DNA from: Furfurilactobacillus rossiae DSM 15814
GTDB taxonomy: Bacteria; Bacillota; Bacilli; Lactobacillales; Lactobacillaceae
Length of the DNA: 64,000 nucleotides
NCBI RefSeq assembly: GCF_000428925.1
Contig: NZ_KE386820.1
Span: 1 to 64,000, forward strand
Reading direction: 5' to 3'
In this document: positions 17,881 to 26,407 of the stretch, in pieces
Numbering within the stretch: position 1 is the first letter of the stretch
Layout of the letters: each line of letters starts with the position of its first letter
Notes under the pieces: model-generated
The model's input: the letters and a program-made list of their open reading frames with translations, nothing else
Database searches by the model: none
Told to the model about the DNA's origin: nothing
Program-made: the position numbers and the translations under genes

Positions 17881-18927
17881 ATGGAACGAATTTATCAGTG
17901 GCTTAAGAAAGAGGACGTTCAACTTTATTTAACCTTGGCGTTTTTGATCTTTGTGTTGTTTTGTTTTCGTCACTTTCTCTCCATTATTTTGCTAATTACG
18001 ATTTTTTCTTTCTTAGCATTAAAAGTGACGACTCGTTTACGACAATGGTTACCCATCGGTCAGGTGCTGGCGACTTTGATTGTGTATGTGGTGGTGATTG
18101 GCTTAGTTGTACTGGCTATCTCCTACGCCGCACCATCTTTGGCTAGCCAGTTTTCTGGCATCCCGCATTTGATTATGAAAGCAATCAATGATCATCCAGT
18201 TTGGGATAAGCAATTAGACACATGGGTGAATAAAGCACTCAATAGTAGTGAAATTATGAAACACGGTCAAACGGCTTTGGAAACAGGGCTACGTGGACTG
18301 GAAAGCGTCGGCACAGCCTTCTCACATGTGGGTGTTGCCATTTTCTTGAGCTTGATTTTTACCGCGTCTTACGGCCGCATGAAGCGCTTTGGGGATGCCT
18401 TTTTACACAGCCGTTTTAAAAAGTTCTTCACCAATGTTTATTTCTTGGTTCGCAAGTTTGTCACTATTTTGGGAACAGTTGTGGATACACAATTAATTAT
18501 CTGTTCAATTAACACGGTTTTGATGACCATCGGCTTATTTTTCCTAAAGATGCCAAGTTTAATGGTGTTAGCCGTCATTGTCTTCATTCTTGGATTGGTG
18601 CCTGTTGCCGGGGTGCTCATTTCAATGGTGCCGTTAACGTTGATTGCGTTTGCTAGTGGCGGTATCTGGCGGGTAGTGGAAGTGATTATCTTAGTTATCG
18701 TGATTCACTTCTTTGAATCTTACTTCTTGCACCCACGTCTTATGGCTACGGCTACTGATTTACCGATTTTTGTGACATTCATGACCTTGATTGTGAGTGA
18801 AGAAATATTCGGTGTTTGGGGACTGATTGTTGGGTTGCCAATTGTGGCATTCTTCCTCGATCTGTTTGGCGTGCATCCCCAGCCAAATGATGGTCCAATT
18901 ATGCAGCAGCTTCGTGGTGATAAATAG
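17881..18927 (+). CDS. AI-2E family transporter
   Basis: A 348-aa integral membrane protein of the AI-2 exporter/TqsA-like family, with about eight hydrophobic segments. The first pair lies at residues 15-45, and a longer soluble stretch (about 90-155) separates it from the rest, as is usual in this family. Members have been linked to autoinducer-2 export or to Na+/H+ exchange; the substrate here is unknown. ATG follows GGGGGTAGGGT. It is followed by the tRNA-Leu promoter, without an obvious terminator between. Confidence 0.85.
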   Translation: MERIYQWLKKEDVQLYLTLAFLIFVLFCFRHFLSIILLITIFSFLALKVTTRLRQWLPIGQVLATLIVYVVVIGLVVLAISYAAPSLASQFSGIPHLIMKAINDHPVWDKQLDTWVNKALNSSEIMKHGQTALETGLRGLESVGTAFSHVGVAIFLSLIFTASYGRMKRFGDAFLHSRFKKFFTNVYFLVRKFVTILGTVVDTQLIICSINTVLMTIGLFFLKMPSLMVLAVIVFILGLVPVAGVLISMVPLTLIAFASGGIWRVVEVIILVIVIHFFESYFLHPRLMATATDLPIFVTFMTLIVSEEIFGVWGLIVGLPIVAFFLDLFGVHPQPNDGPIMQQLRGDK

Positions 18928-18967
18928 GTGCTGAACGGAAATATGCGGGGAGAATGTCAAAGAGTAA

Positions 18968-18996
18968 TTGCCAAGTCTGCGAATGTCTGGTAGAAT
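18968..18996 (+). promoter_or_regulatory. Promoter of tRNA-Leu(AAG)
   Basis: TTGCCA (18968-18973) and TAGAAT (18991-18996), 17-bp spacer, 13 bp before the tRNA. Confidence 0.6.
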
Positions 18997-19009
18997 TATT
19001 TTCGTTGAT

Positions 19010-19094
19010 GCGGCCATGGCGGAATTGGCAGACGCGCAAGATTAAGGATCTTGTGATCCCTTCGATCATCCGAGTTCAAGTCTCGGTGGCCGCA
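19010..19094 (+). tRNA. tRNA-Leu (AAG)
   Basis: 85-nt class II tRNA: acceptor GCGGCCA/TGGCCGC, anticodon stem CAAGA/TCTTG with loop TTAAGGA (AAG), long variable arm, T arm CGAG TTCAAGT CTCG. Confidence 0.93.
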
Positions 19095-19126
19095 TAATCA
19101 GATTGGTTAACTAGGCTGACCAGTCT

Positions 19127-19171
19127 AAAAAGATCCTCGTAGTGATGATTTCACTACGAGGATCTTTTTTT
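19127..19171 (+). terminator. Terminator of tRNA-Leu (bidirectional)
   Basis: AAAAGATCCTCGTAGTGA pairs with TCACTACGAGGATCTTTT around a short loop. It also ends the convergent minus-strand operon. Confidence 0.9.
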
Positions 19172-19186
19172 GTCGTGGATGAGTTT

Positions 19187-19630
19187 TTAAAAAACGAGAT
19201 TGATTTTTCGCTGGCCTAAACCGGCATCCACGTGAACATCGTGAAGTTTGATTTCATATGCGACAAGTTGCGGTCCAATGGCGTCCCATACGTGCTGGTA
19301 GTTAGGCACCAACTCTAAGTAGCGGGGAAGTAAGTCATCAGCCATCGTTTTGTCAGATGGGGTGATGGTAACGTGATGGGCGCGAACAAACGGATTTGTG
19401 GTTTCACTTTCGTGAGGAATGGTAATCAGAGCCGCGTCTGCGTGCTTGGCGTAAATTGCTAACGCGTTACTGCCACGAACGGAGGAAAAATACAGTGTAT
19501 CTGGCTGATCGGCATACCAGACAAAATTAATTACTTTAACGTCAGCAGTATCATTTAATGACGTACTTAGTGCGAGTTTGTCTGCTGTTGCGTAAACCTG
19601 CTGCAGTAATTCGATGTCTTGTTTATCCAT
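19187..19630 (-). CDS. Pyridoxamine 5'-phosphate oxidase family (FMN-binding split-barrel) protein
   Basis: 147 aa from ATG at 19630; AAAAGGAG lies 8-9 nt upstream on the minus strand, while the longer open frame back to 19801 only runs antisense into the MFS gene end. The sequence has the split-barrel pattern with NFVWYADQPDTLYFSS followed by RGSNALAIYAKHADAALITIP in two adjoining parts, typical of FMN-binding PNPOx-like proteins. It could be an FMN/F420-type reductase or a stress protein; no substrate can be named. It is the third gene of the AraC-MFS-PNPOx operon, 22 nt after the MFS gene. Confidence 0.8.
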   Translation of the reverse strand: MDKQDIELLQQVYATADKLALSTSLNDTADVKVINFVWYADQPDTLYFSSVRGSNALAIYAKHADAALITIPHESETTNPFVRAHHVTITPSDKTMADDLLPRYLELVPNYQHVWDAIGPQLVAYEIKLHDVHVDAGLGQRKINLVF

Positions 19631-19652
19631 GATTAAAACTCCTTTTAAAAAA

Positions 19653-20882
19653 CTAGTTTGAACTTTCCGAATTTGAGGCGTGAAAATGAAAGCGGGTGGA
19701 TGGAATACCGATGTAGACAAGTAAGAAATCCGCTGCAAGCGCGATGGCAGTGAAGATAAAGACACCGCGGTAATCAAATAAGTTTGAAACAAAGCCACCA
19801 AGCAGTGAACCTAACATACTGCCAAGTGCCTGAAATGATTGATTCCAACTGAACACTCGCCCAGTGACGTTAACAGGAGAGTTTTTGACCAACAACGTTT
19901 GTACGGTAGGGAATAAGGCACCATCCGAAATCCCAATCATAAAGCGCAGGACGCCCAGCATGCCAACGGTGCTGACAAAGCCTTGAGGGAAGTACATTAG
20001 TACGGCGAAGATAAAGCCACCCATCAGGACTTTTTCTGTCCCGATGCGGTCACCTAAACGCCCAAGTTGCGGCGCTGATACAAGAGTTGAAATGCCAGGC
20101 AGAGCGGCGATAATACCAGCAACTATTGTCAGATTAGCTGTATGCGACATTAATTCGCGAACGTACAAACTAAGAATCGGTGTGATTGAGTTATTACCCA
20201 TTTGGATCAGCATGGTAGAAATCAACAGTATGATGATTGCTCTAGCAGATTTGAAAGATGCAAAGACTTCTTTGGTTGACTGCATCTTGGCTCGTGGAAT
20301 TGGTGTGAAATGTTCATGAACCAAAAAGAGACTAAGAAAAAAGACAACTGCAAGCAGAAAACCGGTTATAAAGAAGGTCATCCGAATAGAGAAGATGGCG
20401 GCTAGTGCACCACCAAGAATTGGACCAATCAAATTTCCACTGACATATCCGGTAGTTAAAATGCCAAGAGCACTACCGCTTTTTGCCTTTGGTGTTTCGG
20501 TAGCAATCAGCGCACTCGCGTTAGGAATGTAACCTGCGCAGAGACCTTGCAAGAAACGCAGCAAAATCAACATCCAGATATTATGAACTAGCCCCATTAG
20601 GGCAATGACGATCGCCATTCCTGCACTTGAACGCAGAAGCATCAGTTTTCGTCCTTTACGGTCAGCTAGTTGTCCCCATAATGGTGAGACTATGGCAATA
20701 ACGAAAAACGTGACCGCATATGTAACACCACTGTAGATGGTCAGCTGCCCCTTTGTGAAAGTGCCAAGCTGGTCAACGTACAGTGATAAAAACGGCATGA
20801 TTTCACTGAAACCCATACCGGCAATAAATGTTCCCAGCCAGAGTACAGCTAGGTTTCGACGCCATCCATTTTGATCTTTCAA
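19653..20882 (-). CDS. MFS transporter, MdtG/PmrA-like drug efflux type
   Basis: 409 aa with 12 predicted membrane segments in two halves. The first cytoplasmic loop has GQLADRKGRK (MFS motif A, about residues 64-73), and the TM5 region GNLIGPILGGAL fits the drug:H+ antiporter motif C, so an export role is likely. The start is TTG at 20882, supported by TTAAGGAGGCGG just upstream. It follows the AraC gene by 23 nt and precedes the FMN protein by 22 nt, so the three form one operon. Confidence 0.85.
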   Translation of the reverse strand: MKDQNGWRRNLAVLWLGTFIAGMGFSEIMPFLSLYVDQLGTFTKGQLTIYSGVTYAVTFFVIAIVSPLWGQLADRKGRKLMLLRSSAGMAIVIALMGLVHNIWMLILLRFLQGLCAGYIPNASALIATETPKAKSGSALGILTTGYVSGNLIGPILGGALAAIFSIRMTFFITGFLLAVVFFLSLFLVHEHFTPIPRAKMQSTKEVFASFKSARAIIILLISTMLIQMGNNSITPILSLYVRELMSHTANLTIVAGIIAALPGISTLVSAPQLGRLGDRIGTEKVLMGGFIFAVLMYFPQGFVSTVGMLGVLRFMIGISDGALFPTVQTLLVKNSPVNVTGRVFSWNQSFQALGSMLGSLLGGFVSNLFDYRGVFIFTAIALAADFLLVYIGIPSTRFHFHASNSESSN

Positions 20883-20905
20883 ATAAAACCGCCTCCTTAA
20901 TATGG

Positions 20906-21814
20906 TTAATCCATTGGATGTTGAACTGAATTTTTGATTTGTGGCTGTGACTGCCGGTTGAACGTGTTCATCAATGTGATGTTACGTTCGTGTTCCTGGC
21001 GGCTCTGTTTGCGATAGGCAATGGGGTGGGTACCAATTGTTTTAGTGAAAGACTTAGTGAGGTAATTGGCGTCTAGCCCGACTTTGATCGCAATATCGTT
21101 CACGCTTAAATCAGTATACTCCAAGTAATTTTGGGCGTGTTTCAAACGGATGTGCTGCAATAGATTCATTGGTGTGAGACCAGTTTCGCGTTTGCAGATC
21201 CGGATAAGGTAATTCTTGCTGTAGTTAAAGTGGGCGGCTAGCTCAGGCAACTGAATTGGCTCTGCATAATGATCTTGTAGATACTTTAATAGTGGAAAAT
21301 CAGTATTGATATCAATAAGTCGGTCCAAGTTGTGCGTGCTGGACTCCGCCGGTTGCTGTTTGAAAATTGTTGACAGTAAGAGTTGTTTGAAATCAACATC
21401 TAGTTGCAAAGCGGCAGCAGGAAATCGTTTTTGTTCTGCTGGAATGGCTTCGTTTAAAAGTGCATAAAAGGGAGAAACGTCCTCAACATCGAAAATATGT
21501 TGGCTGGCGTTTTTTTCAATTAATCCGGCAATGTCGGCCTGAAGGTCAAACTTAACGTCGAGAACAACTGTTTCGTGTTCGAAGTGAAATGAATGTGTTG
21601 TGTATGGCGGAATAAAGACAAGTTGGTTTGCAAACACACTTACCGAAACTGAATCGTCCCCGTTAGACTGTGTTAGATCGGTATACTCCTGTCCACTAAG
21701 GACTAACTGGACTTGTGCAAAATCATGCTGGTGTGGTTCGACGATTTCATGGCGATGATACAGGCGACCGCTGAGCCATAAGACTTTGAGCTGAAGGTCA
21801 CGAACTTCTGACAT
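20906..21814 (-). CDS. AraC-family transcriptional regulator
   Basis: 302 aa. The N-terminal half (about 10-120) looks like a cupin effector domain (HRHEIVEPHQHDFAQ), and two helix-turn-helix units follow (about 170-270, with LPELAAHFNYSKNYLIR and VNDIAIKVGLDANYLTKSF). GGAGGAAAACC precedes ATG. It is first in the minus-strand operon with the MFS exporter and FMN protein, and is divergent from the ACS-type transporter, so it may control both sides of the 172-bp promoter region. The inducer is unknown. Confidence 0.88.
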   Translation of the reverse strand: MSEVRDLQLKVLWLSGRLYHRHEIVEPHQHDFAQVQLVLSGQEYTDLTQSNGDDSVSVSVFANQLVFIPPYTTHSFHFEHETVVLDVKFDLQADIAGLIEKNASQHIFDVEDVSPFYALLNEAIPAEQKRFPAAALQLDVDFKQLLLSTIFKQQPAESSTHNLDRLIDINTDFPLLKYLQDHYAEPIQLPELAAHFNYSKNYLIRICKRETGLTPMNLLQHIRLKHAQNYLEYTDLSVNDIAIKVGLDANYLTKSFTKTIGTHPIAYRKQSRQEHERNITLMNTFNRQSQPQIKNSVQHPMD

Positions 21815-21875
21815 GGTTTTCCTCCTGATGAGTTTAGTGTGATAAATTCCATAAATTGAGCAAATTAGGGCAAAA

Positions 21876-21901
21876 TGTAAGCGCTTAAGCTACCCTATAA
21901 T
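21876..21901 (+). promoter_or_regulatory. cre site overlapping the promoter of the ACS-type transporter
   Basis: TGTAAGCGCTTAAG (21876-21889) matches the CcpA cre consensus and is almost fully palindromic. -10 TATAAT follows at 21896-21901. The -35 position falls under the cre, so CcpA binding would repress the transporter when preferred sugars are present. Confidence 0.75.
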
Positions 21902-21986
21902 GTTTTATGAAAGCGAAGGATAGCTAGCGACTTCATGAAAAAGTTTTCACAAGAATATAAAATATTACATGCGTGAGGATGTGTTA

Positions 21987-23345
21987 ATGATGACAGAGGC
22001 TAAGCAAAGCGCTCTTAAAAAGGTAACATGGCATATACTACCATATCTTTTTATCATTTACTTTATTGCCTTTTTGGATCGAAGTAGTATCACGTACGCT
22101 TCCATTGGAGGGATGGATAAAGATTTAGGTTTGACTGCAACCACATATGGGTTTATCGCCGGAATCTTCTTCATTGGTTACTTCCTGTTTGGAATTCCTG
22201 GCAACATGATGCTGGAAAAAATTGGTGCTCGTCGTTGGATGGCATTTATCTTGGTTTTCTGGGGAACTGTTACCTTGGTAACTGGGTTTGTTGCCAGCGT
22301 ACCAATGCTGATTGTGCTACGGTTCCTACTCGGTGTTTCCGAAGCTGGTTTGTTCCCAGGCATGACCCTTTACATTACGTACTGGATTCGCAGTAAAGAT
22401 CGTGCACGGGCCATTGCAGCATTCATGGTTGCGCCGCCAGTGGCAAACTCAATTGGTGCGCCAGTTGCAACTTGGATTATCACTCAGGTTCACATGGTGT
22501 TAAACCTTGAAGGCTGGCGTTGGTTATTCATTATCATTGGGATTCCTGCCATTTTAATGGGTGTTTACACCGTCTTCTTCTTGGCTGACAAACCTAATAC
22601 TGCTAAGTGGCTGACAGCCGGCGAAAAGAGCTGGTTGGAAAAAGCACTTGCCGATGATGTTAAGCAGGAAAGTGAAAAGAAAGTCATCAAGGCACCATTT
22701 GTTGACGCCTTCAAGGACGCTAAGATTTGGAAGATGACTGGGATTAACTTCTTCTACTGTATCGGTTTGTACGGGATTACATTCTGGATGCCACAAATGG
22801 TTAAGTCCTTATCAAGCAGCTTGACTACAATGCAAGTTGGTTTGATTAGTGCTATTCCTTACCTGCTTGGTGCAGTTGCGTTGGTTATCAACGGTCAGTG
22901 GTCTGACCGTAGTGGTGAACGAATCTGGCATACTGCCGGTGGTGCATTGCTTGGTGGCCTTGGATTTATCGGTGCCGCATTAACCACATCTGTTCCTGTT
23001 ATGTCCGTTGGTTTCATTTGCCTGTCTGCCATTGGGGTTTACGCATACTCCGGTCCTTACTGGGCAATCACCACGACGGTTGATCCTCGGATTGCTGCCG
23101 TTGGATTAGGGATTGTGAACGCTGTTGGTAACTTTGGTGGTTTCTTTGGACCATATGCAATTGGTTGGTTGAAGAGCGCCACTGGTAGCACAACGGTGGG
23201 GATGTACTTCTTAGCTGGTGCGTTGATTATTACCGGCTTGATCGTTCTCAGTTTGCACTCAAGTAAGAGTGCGACTCAAACGGCAAAGACTTCGGATGAA
23301 GAAGTTACTGCCGATGCAGAAACACAGAGCCACCCAATTAACTAG
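21987..23345 (+). CDS. MFS transporter of the anion:cation symporter (ACS) type
   Basis: An importer-type MFS protein of about 452 aa. FLDRSSITYASIGGMDKDLG near TM1 and the motif-A region with NMMLEKIGARRWM are typical of the ACS family, which carries organic anions such as hydroxyphenylacetate, tartrate or hexuronates. The substrate is not identifiable. The start is ATG 21987 (or 21990), preceded by GTGAGGATG; the frame extends to 21969 without a ribosome site. A cre overlaps the promoter, indicating catabolite control. The HIT gene follows after 35 nt. Confidence 0.85.
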   Translation: MMTEAKQSALKKVTWHILPYLFIIYFIAFLDRSSITYASIGGMDKDLGLTATTYGFIAGIFFIGYFLFGIPGNMMLEKIGARRWMAFILVFWGTVTLVTGFVASVPMLIVLRFLLGVSEAGLFPGMTLYITYWIRSKDRARAIAAFMVAPPVANSIGAPVATWIITQVHMVLNLEGWRWLFIIIGIPAILMGVYTVFFLADKPNTAKWLTAGEKSWLEKALADDVKQESEKKVIKAPFVDAFKDAKIWKMTGINFFYCIGLYGITFWMPQMVKSLSSSLTTMQVGLISAIPYLLGAVALVINGQWSDRSGERIWHTAGGALLGGLGFIGAALTTSVPVMSVGFICLSAIGVYAYSGPYWAITTTVDPRIAAVGLGIVNAVGNFGGFFGPYAIGWLKSATGSTTVGMYFLAGALIITGLIVLSLHSSKSATQTAKTSDEEVTADAETQSHPIN

Positions 23346-23380
23346 TGATCAAATATTTTAAATAAAGAGAGGTTTTTATC

Positions 23381-23812
23381 ATGGTTGAACGTTTCCAAAA
23401 AGATTGTATGTATTGTGCTCATACTGAAAAGCTTGATGCAAACTACATTGAAATCGAATCATTGCATGTTGCCACAGTTTATTTAGCACGTGACCAAACA
23501 CACCTTGGTCGTGTCGCGGTTGTTTTGAACTGGCACGTTGACGAACCATTCCAATTGACTGATGTTGAACGTCACGAATTCTACGATGACGTTGCACACG
23601 CAGCCGAGGCTGTTGAGAAAGCCGTTAACCCTGGTAAAATTAACTACGGAACTTATGGCGACACGGTTTCTCACTTGCACGTTCACGTTGTGCCAAAGAA
23701 GCCTGGCGACAGTGATTGGAACGATGCCTTCGTTAATAACCCTGAAAACCCTAAGAAGTTAACCGATTCAGAATACGAAGATATTATCAACAAGATCAAG
23801 GAAAATCTATAG
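23381..23812 (+). CDS. HIT (histidine triad) family protein
   Basis: 143 aa. The triad HLHVHVV is at about residues 102-108. A CMYC pair near the N-terminus may bind zinc, as in other Hint-like members. HIT proteins hydrolyse nucleotidyl phosphoramidates or dinucleoside polyphosphates; the substrate here is open. The protein is longer and less canonical than housekeeping Hint. AAAGAGAGG precedes ATG. The stop codon overlaps the start of a repeat element related to the 16.3-kb array. Confidence 0.83.
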   Translation: MVERFQKDCMYCAHTEKLDANYIEIESLHVATVYLARDQTHLGRVAVVLNWHVDEPFQLTDVERHEFYDDVAHAAEAVEKAVNPGKINYGTYGDTVSHLHVHVVPKKPGDSDWNDAFVNNPENPKKLTDSEYEDIINKIKENL

Positions 23813-23850
23813 AGTGATGCCGACGTCCGGGAACGGGCTTAGCATATAAT
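23812..23850 (+). repeat. Isolated element related to the 16.3-kb tandem repeats
   Basis: AGAGTGATGCCGA at 23811-23823 is identical to the start of the array units; then comes a CCG ggaa CGG hairpin and AGCATATAA, which stands for the array's AGCAATAA. ATGC/GCAT can close the structure. As in the array, it begins at the stop codon of the upstream gene and ends just before the next ribosome site. Confidence 0.5.
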
Positions 23851-23872
23851 TAAAAAAGGAGCGATTTTAGTT

Positions 23873-24613
23873 ATGACTGTTAAAGGAAAAGTTGTTGTTA
23901 TTGCAGGTGCTTCATCTGGTATTGGTGCTGCTACTGCTAAGAAGTTAGCTGCACATGGTGCCAAGTTATTCATCGGTGCTCGCCGTGAAGACCTGTTGAA
24001 GAAACAAGTTGAAGATATTGAAGCAGATGGTGGCGAAGCAGCTTATAAGACTGTTGACGTAACCGACAAGAGTTCTGTTGCTGACTTTGTTAAGGCAGCT
24101 CACGACAAGTATGGCAAGATCGATGTTATGTACAACAATGCCGGTGTTATGCCTAACTCACCATTACGTGATTTGAAGGTTGAAGATTGGGAACGCGCTT
24201 TCCAAATTAACGTTATGGGTGTTCTGTACGGGATTGCTGCCGCATTGCCAATCATGAAGGAACAAGGTTTTGGTCACTTTATCGCAACTGACTCAAATGC
24301 CGGTCACGTTATCAACCCTAACGCTGCCATTTACTCAGGGACTAAGTTTGCGCTTCGTGCCATCATGGATGCTCTTCGCCAAGAGGAAGGTCCTAACATG
24401 ATTCGCTCAACCATCGTATCACCAGGTAACGTTAACACCGCACTATGGAAGACTGTTGGCGATCCTGAATTACAAAAGAAGGCCCGTGCTCGTGAAGAAG
24501 AAATCGGCTTGGACCCAGAAGATTTGGCAAACGCAGTTCTTTATGCCATTGACCAACCTGAAAATGTTGGTATCGATGAAATTCTGTTACGCCCAACTGT
24601 TCAAGAAAACTAA
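23873..24613 (+). CDS. Short-chain dehydrogenase/reductase (SDR)
   Basis: 246-aa classical SDR. The nucleotide-binding GASSGIG motif lies at about residues 11-17, NNAGV near 88, and the catalytic YSGTK near 154. An NADP(H) preference is suggested by the basic ARREDLL stretch after the second beta strand. The substrate is unknown; homologues reduce small carbonyl compounds. AAAAGGAGCG and ATG define the start. It lies behind HIT and the repeat element and ends at a strong bidirectional terminator. Confidence 0.88.
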   Translation: MTVKGKVVVIAGASSGIGAATAKKLAAHGAKLFIGARREDLLKKQVEDIEADGGEAAYKTVDVTDKSSVADFVKAAHDKYGKIDVMYNNAGVMPNSPLRDLKVEDWERAFQINVMGVLYGIAAALPIMKEQGFGHFIATDSNAGHVINPNAAIYSGTKFALRAIMDALRQEEGPNMIRSTIVSPGNVNTALWKTVGDPELQKKARAREEEIGLDPEDLANAVLYAIDQPENVGIDEILLRPTVQEN

Positions 24614-24628
24614 TTTGTACTTTAATTG

Positions 24629-24677
24629 AAAATATCCGCTGCCTAGCACTTTGTCTATTTGGTAGCGGATATTTTTA
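24629..24677. terminator. Bidirectional terminator between the SDR gene and the cloverleaf repeat
   Basis: AAATATCCGCT (24630-24640) pairs with AGCGGATATTT (24664-24674); A and T runs on both sides. It would also stop transcription coming out of repeat copy A on the minus strand. Confidence 0.8.
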
Positions 24678-24715
24678 TCGTTGGTAAACATAGTGGTTAA
24701 GCGATGCTTACGGTT

Positions 24716-24881
24716 GTCAAAATTGAACGTAGTCGTGGGACCGGTTCAAGCCTGTAGACCACAGTCTTTCACCTCGCCGCGAAGCCTCGTGAGCCCCCGA
24801 GTCTCCACGGCCGTCCTGTGCTGTAAATTCGGAAAAATCGCCGAATCAACACCACTTTCACGGCTTACATTCAATTTTGAC
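24716..24881 (-). repeat. Cloverleaf-like repeat, copy A
   Basis: 166 bp, read on the minus strand. The ends GTCAAAATTGAA and TTCAATTTTGAC (24716-24727, 24870-24881) are perfect inverted repeats. Inside are three hairpins: ATTCGG/CCGAAT (24827-24846) extended by GTGTTG/CAGCAC, GCCGTGGAG/CTTCGCGGC, and GACTG/CGGTC. Conserved linkers CGTGAAAG, ACAGGACGG and GAGGTGAAAGAC are shared with copies B and C. Stem bases differ from the other copies, but pairing is kept. No coding capacity is evident. It may be a structured RNA or a mobile miniature element. Confidence 0.7.
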
Positions 24882-24987
24882 GCCCTCCAGCTCAGTTTGT
24901 AATTTTGTTCTTAATCAACAGAAGCATGCGATAATCCGCAGGTTATTTGATGTAGCATTTTCACTAAGCACTTTGTACATGAGCGAA

Positions 24988-25155
24988 GTCGACCAGAAAC
25001 GGAGTTCCGTGAAATCCTGACTTAGTGGGCGTTTTGGGTCCGCTTAGTCAGGCAGGACGAGCTTTGAGACTTCGGGTTATGAAGGCTTAAAGTCGAGGTG
25101 GAAGACTGCGGAGCAGGCTGAGACCGGTCCCAGTGGAACGGAGCTTCTGGTCGAC
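24988..25155 (+). repeat. Cloverleaf-like repeat, copy B
   Basis: 168 bp, opposite in direction to copy A and 106 bp away. Outer stem GTCGACCAGAA / TTCTGGTCGAC (24988-24998, 25145-25155). Hairpins: CCTGACTTAGT / GCTTAGTCAGG (25016-25052), CTTTGAG-A-CTTC / GAAG-G-CTTAAAG (25062-25092), and GACTG / CGGTC (25104-25129). The linkers CCGTGAAA, GGACGAGC and GAGGTGGAAGAC align with copies A and C. The remaining sequence of this 756-bp gene-free region (24614-25369) shows no gene. Confidence 0.7.
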
Positions 25156-25369
25156 GTAACGGAATCACAAACAGACTAACCAGATAATTCGAAACAAAAG
25201 GTTGAAAGTGCGTTTGCGCAACTAAGTATGCAAGTGTTCATAAGAAAAAATTAAAATCGCGGTATAAACGGTAAATGTTTACCGTTATTTCTCGCCTTGT
25301 GGACAAACTTGGTTTACAATCTGTAGGCGTGAGTAATTAGGAAGAATTAATTCCTTGGGGGACCCGAAT

Positions 25370-26389
25370 ATGGATAACGAACCAAATCAAGAACCATCAA
25401 GAATGCAACGCCATAATGAACAACCAACGAGTGGTAAAAAGGGTGGCAATGGCCGTCGCCGCTTTCATCCTTGGCGCTGGTTCTGGGGCATTGTCATTGT
25501 CTTAGTGTTAGCAATTGTCGGTTTTGGGGCAATGGCTTATCACAACATCAATTCAGCCAGCAACAAAGCTTATAAATCGGCAGGAATTACTAAGGCGCGT
25601 GACACACAGTCAGTGCTAAAGAGTAAGAAGCCAATTTCAATTATGTTCTTGGGAACTGATACCGGTGCTTTGGGACGAACCGATAAAGGTCGAACCGACA
25701 CGATCATGATTGCTACCATCAACCCACGGACTAAGAAGATGCTGCTTGTCAGCTTACCTCGTGACACGATGACAGATATTGCCGGTTATCCTCAGGATTC
25801 ACCGGCTAAAATCAACGCTGCGTACTCATATGGTGGTGTTGGGACAACCATTAAGACAGTTCAGAATCTGTTAAATATTCCAATTGACTACTATGCGTTG
25901 TTGAACATGGGTGGTTTGGAAAAAGCGATTAATGAAGTGGGTGGTGTGACGGTTACATCACCGTTAACGTTCAACTATGAGGGTGCCTCTTTCGTAAAGG
26001 GACAAACCTACCACATGAACGGTTCAACTGCCTTGAAGTTCTCACGGATGCGTTATGATGATCCTCAAAACGATTATGGGCGTCAAACACGTCAACGGTT
26101 AGTTGTCCAAGCGCTGTTTAGAAAGTCCATTTCTGTTCAGACGGTTTTGAATCCTAGCTTCTTAAACTCGATTGCTAATGAGTCACAAACAGATTTAACC
26201 AGCTCTGACTTGGTTAAACTTGCATCTAGCTATCGGTCTTCCACGAAGGACATGACCACTGATCACATGCAAGGACAAGGTCAGATGATTAATGGCCAGT
26301 CGTTTGAAGTGGTTAGTTCAAGCGAGAAACAACGGGTTACCAATGAAATCCGTAAGAGTTTGGACCTTTCAGCAAAAACGGATGAATAA
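25370..26389 (+). CDS. LytR-CpsA-Psr (LCP) family cell-wall glycopolymer transferase
   Basis: About 339 aa: a short basic cytoplasmic tail, one membrane helix (about residues 39-62), and an extracellular LCP domain. LCP enzymes attach teichoic acids or polysaccharides to peptidoglycan using lipid-linked precursors. Motifs are FLGTDTGALGRTDKGRTDTI near 93-112, SLPRDT near 130, and KFSRMRYDDPQNDYGRQTRQ near 220. The start is ATG 25370 with GGGGGA upstream; a TTG at 25355 with AGGAAG is possible. It stands alone, after the repeat-bearing region. Confidence 0.88.
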   Translation: MDNEPNQEPSRMQRHNEQPTSGKKGGNGRRRFHPWRWFWGIVIVLVLAIVGFGAMAYHNINSASNKAYKSAGITKARDTQSVLKSKKPISIMFLGTDTGALGRTDKGRTDTIMIATINPRTKKMLLVSLPRDTMTDIAGYPQDSPAKINAAYSYGGVGTTIKTVQNLLNIPIDYYALLNMGGLEKAINEVGGVTVTSPLTFNYEGASFVKGQTYHMNGSTALKFSRMRYDDPQNDYGRQTRQRLVVQALFRKSISVQTVLNPSFLNSIANESQTDLTSSDLVKLASSYRSSTKDMTTDHMQGQGQMINGQSFEVVSSSEKQRVTNEIRKSLDLSAKTDE

Positions 26390-26407
26390 ATTACTATAAA
26401 AGACAAA

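Noticed and set aside
24716-24881. MITE or IS remnant as sole explanation of the cloverleaf copies
   Set aside because: Terminal inverted repeats differ in sequence between copies while each remains self-complementary, and three inner hairpins are also kept; no target duplication is apparent. Not fully excluded, but less likely than a structured element.
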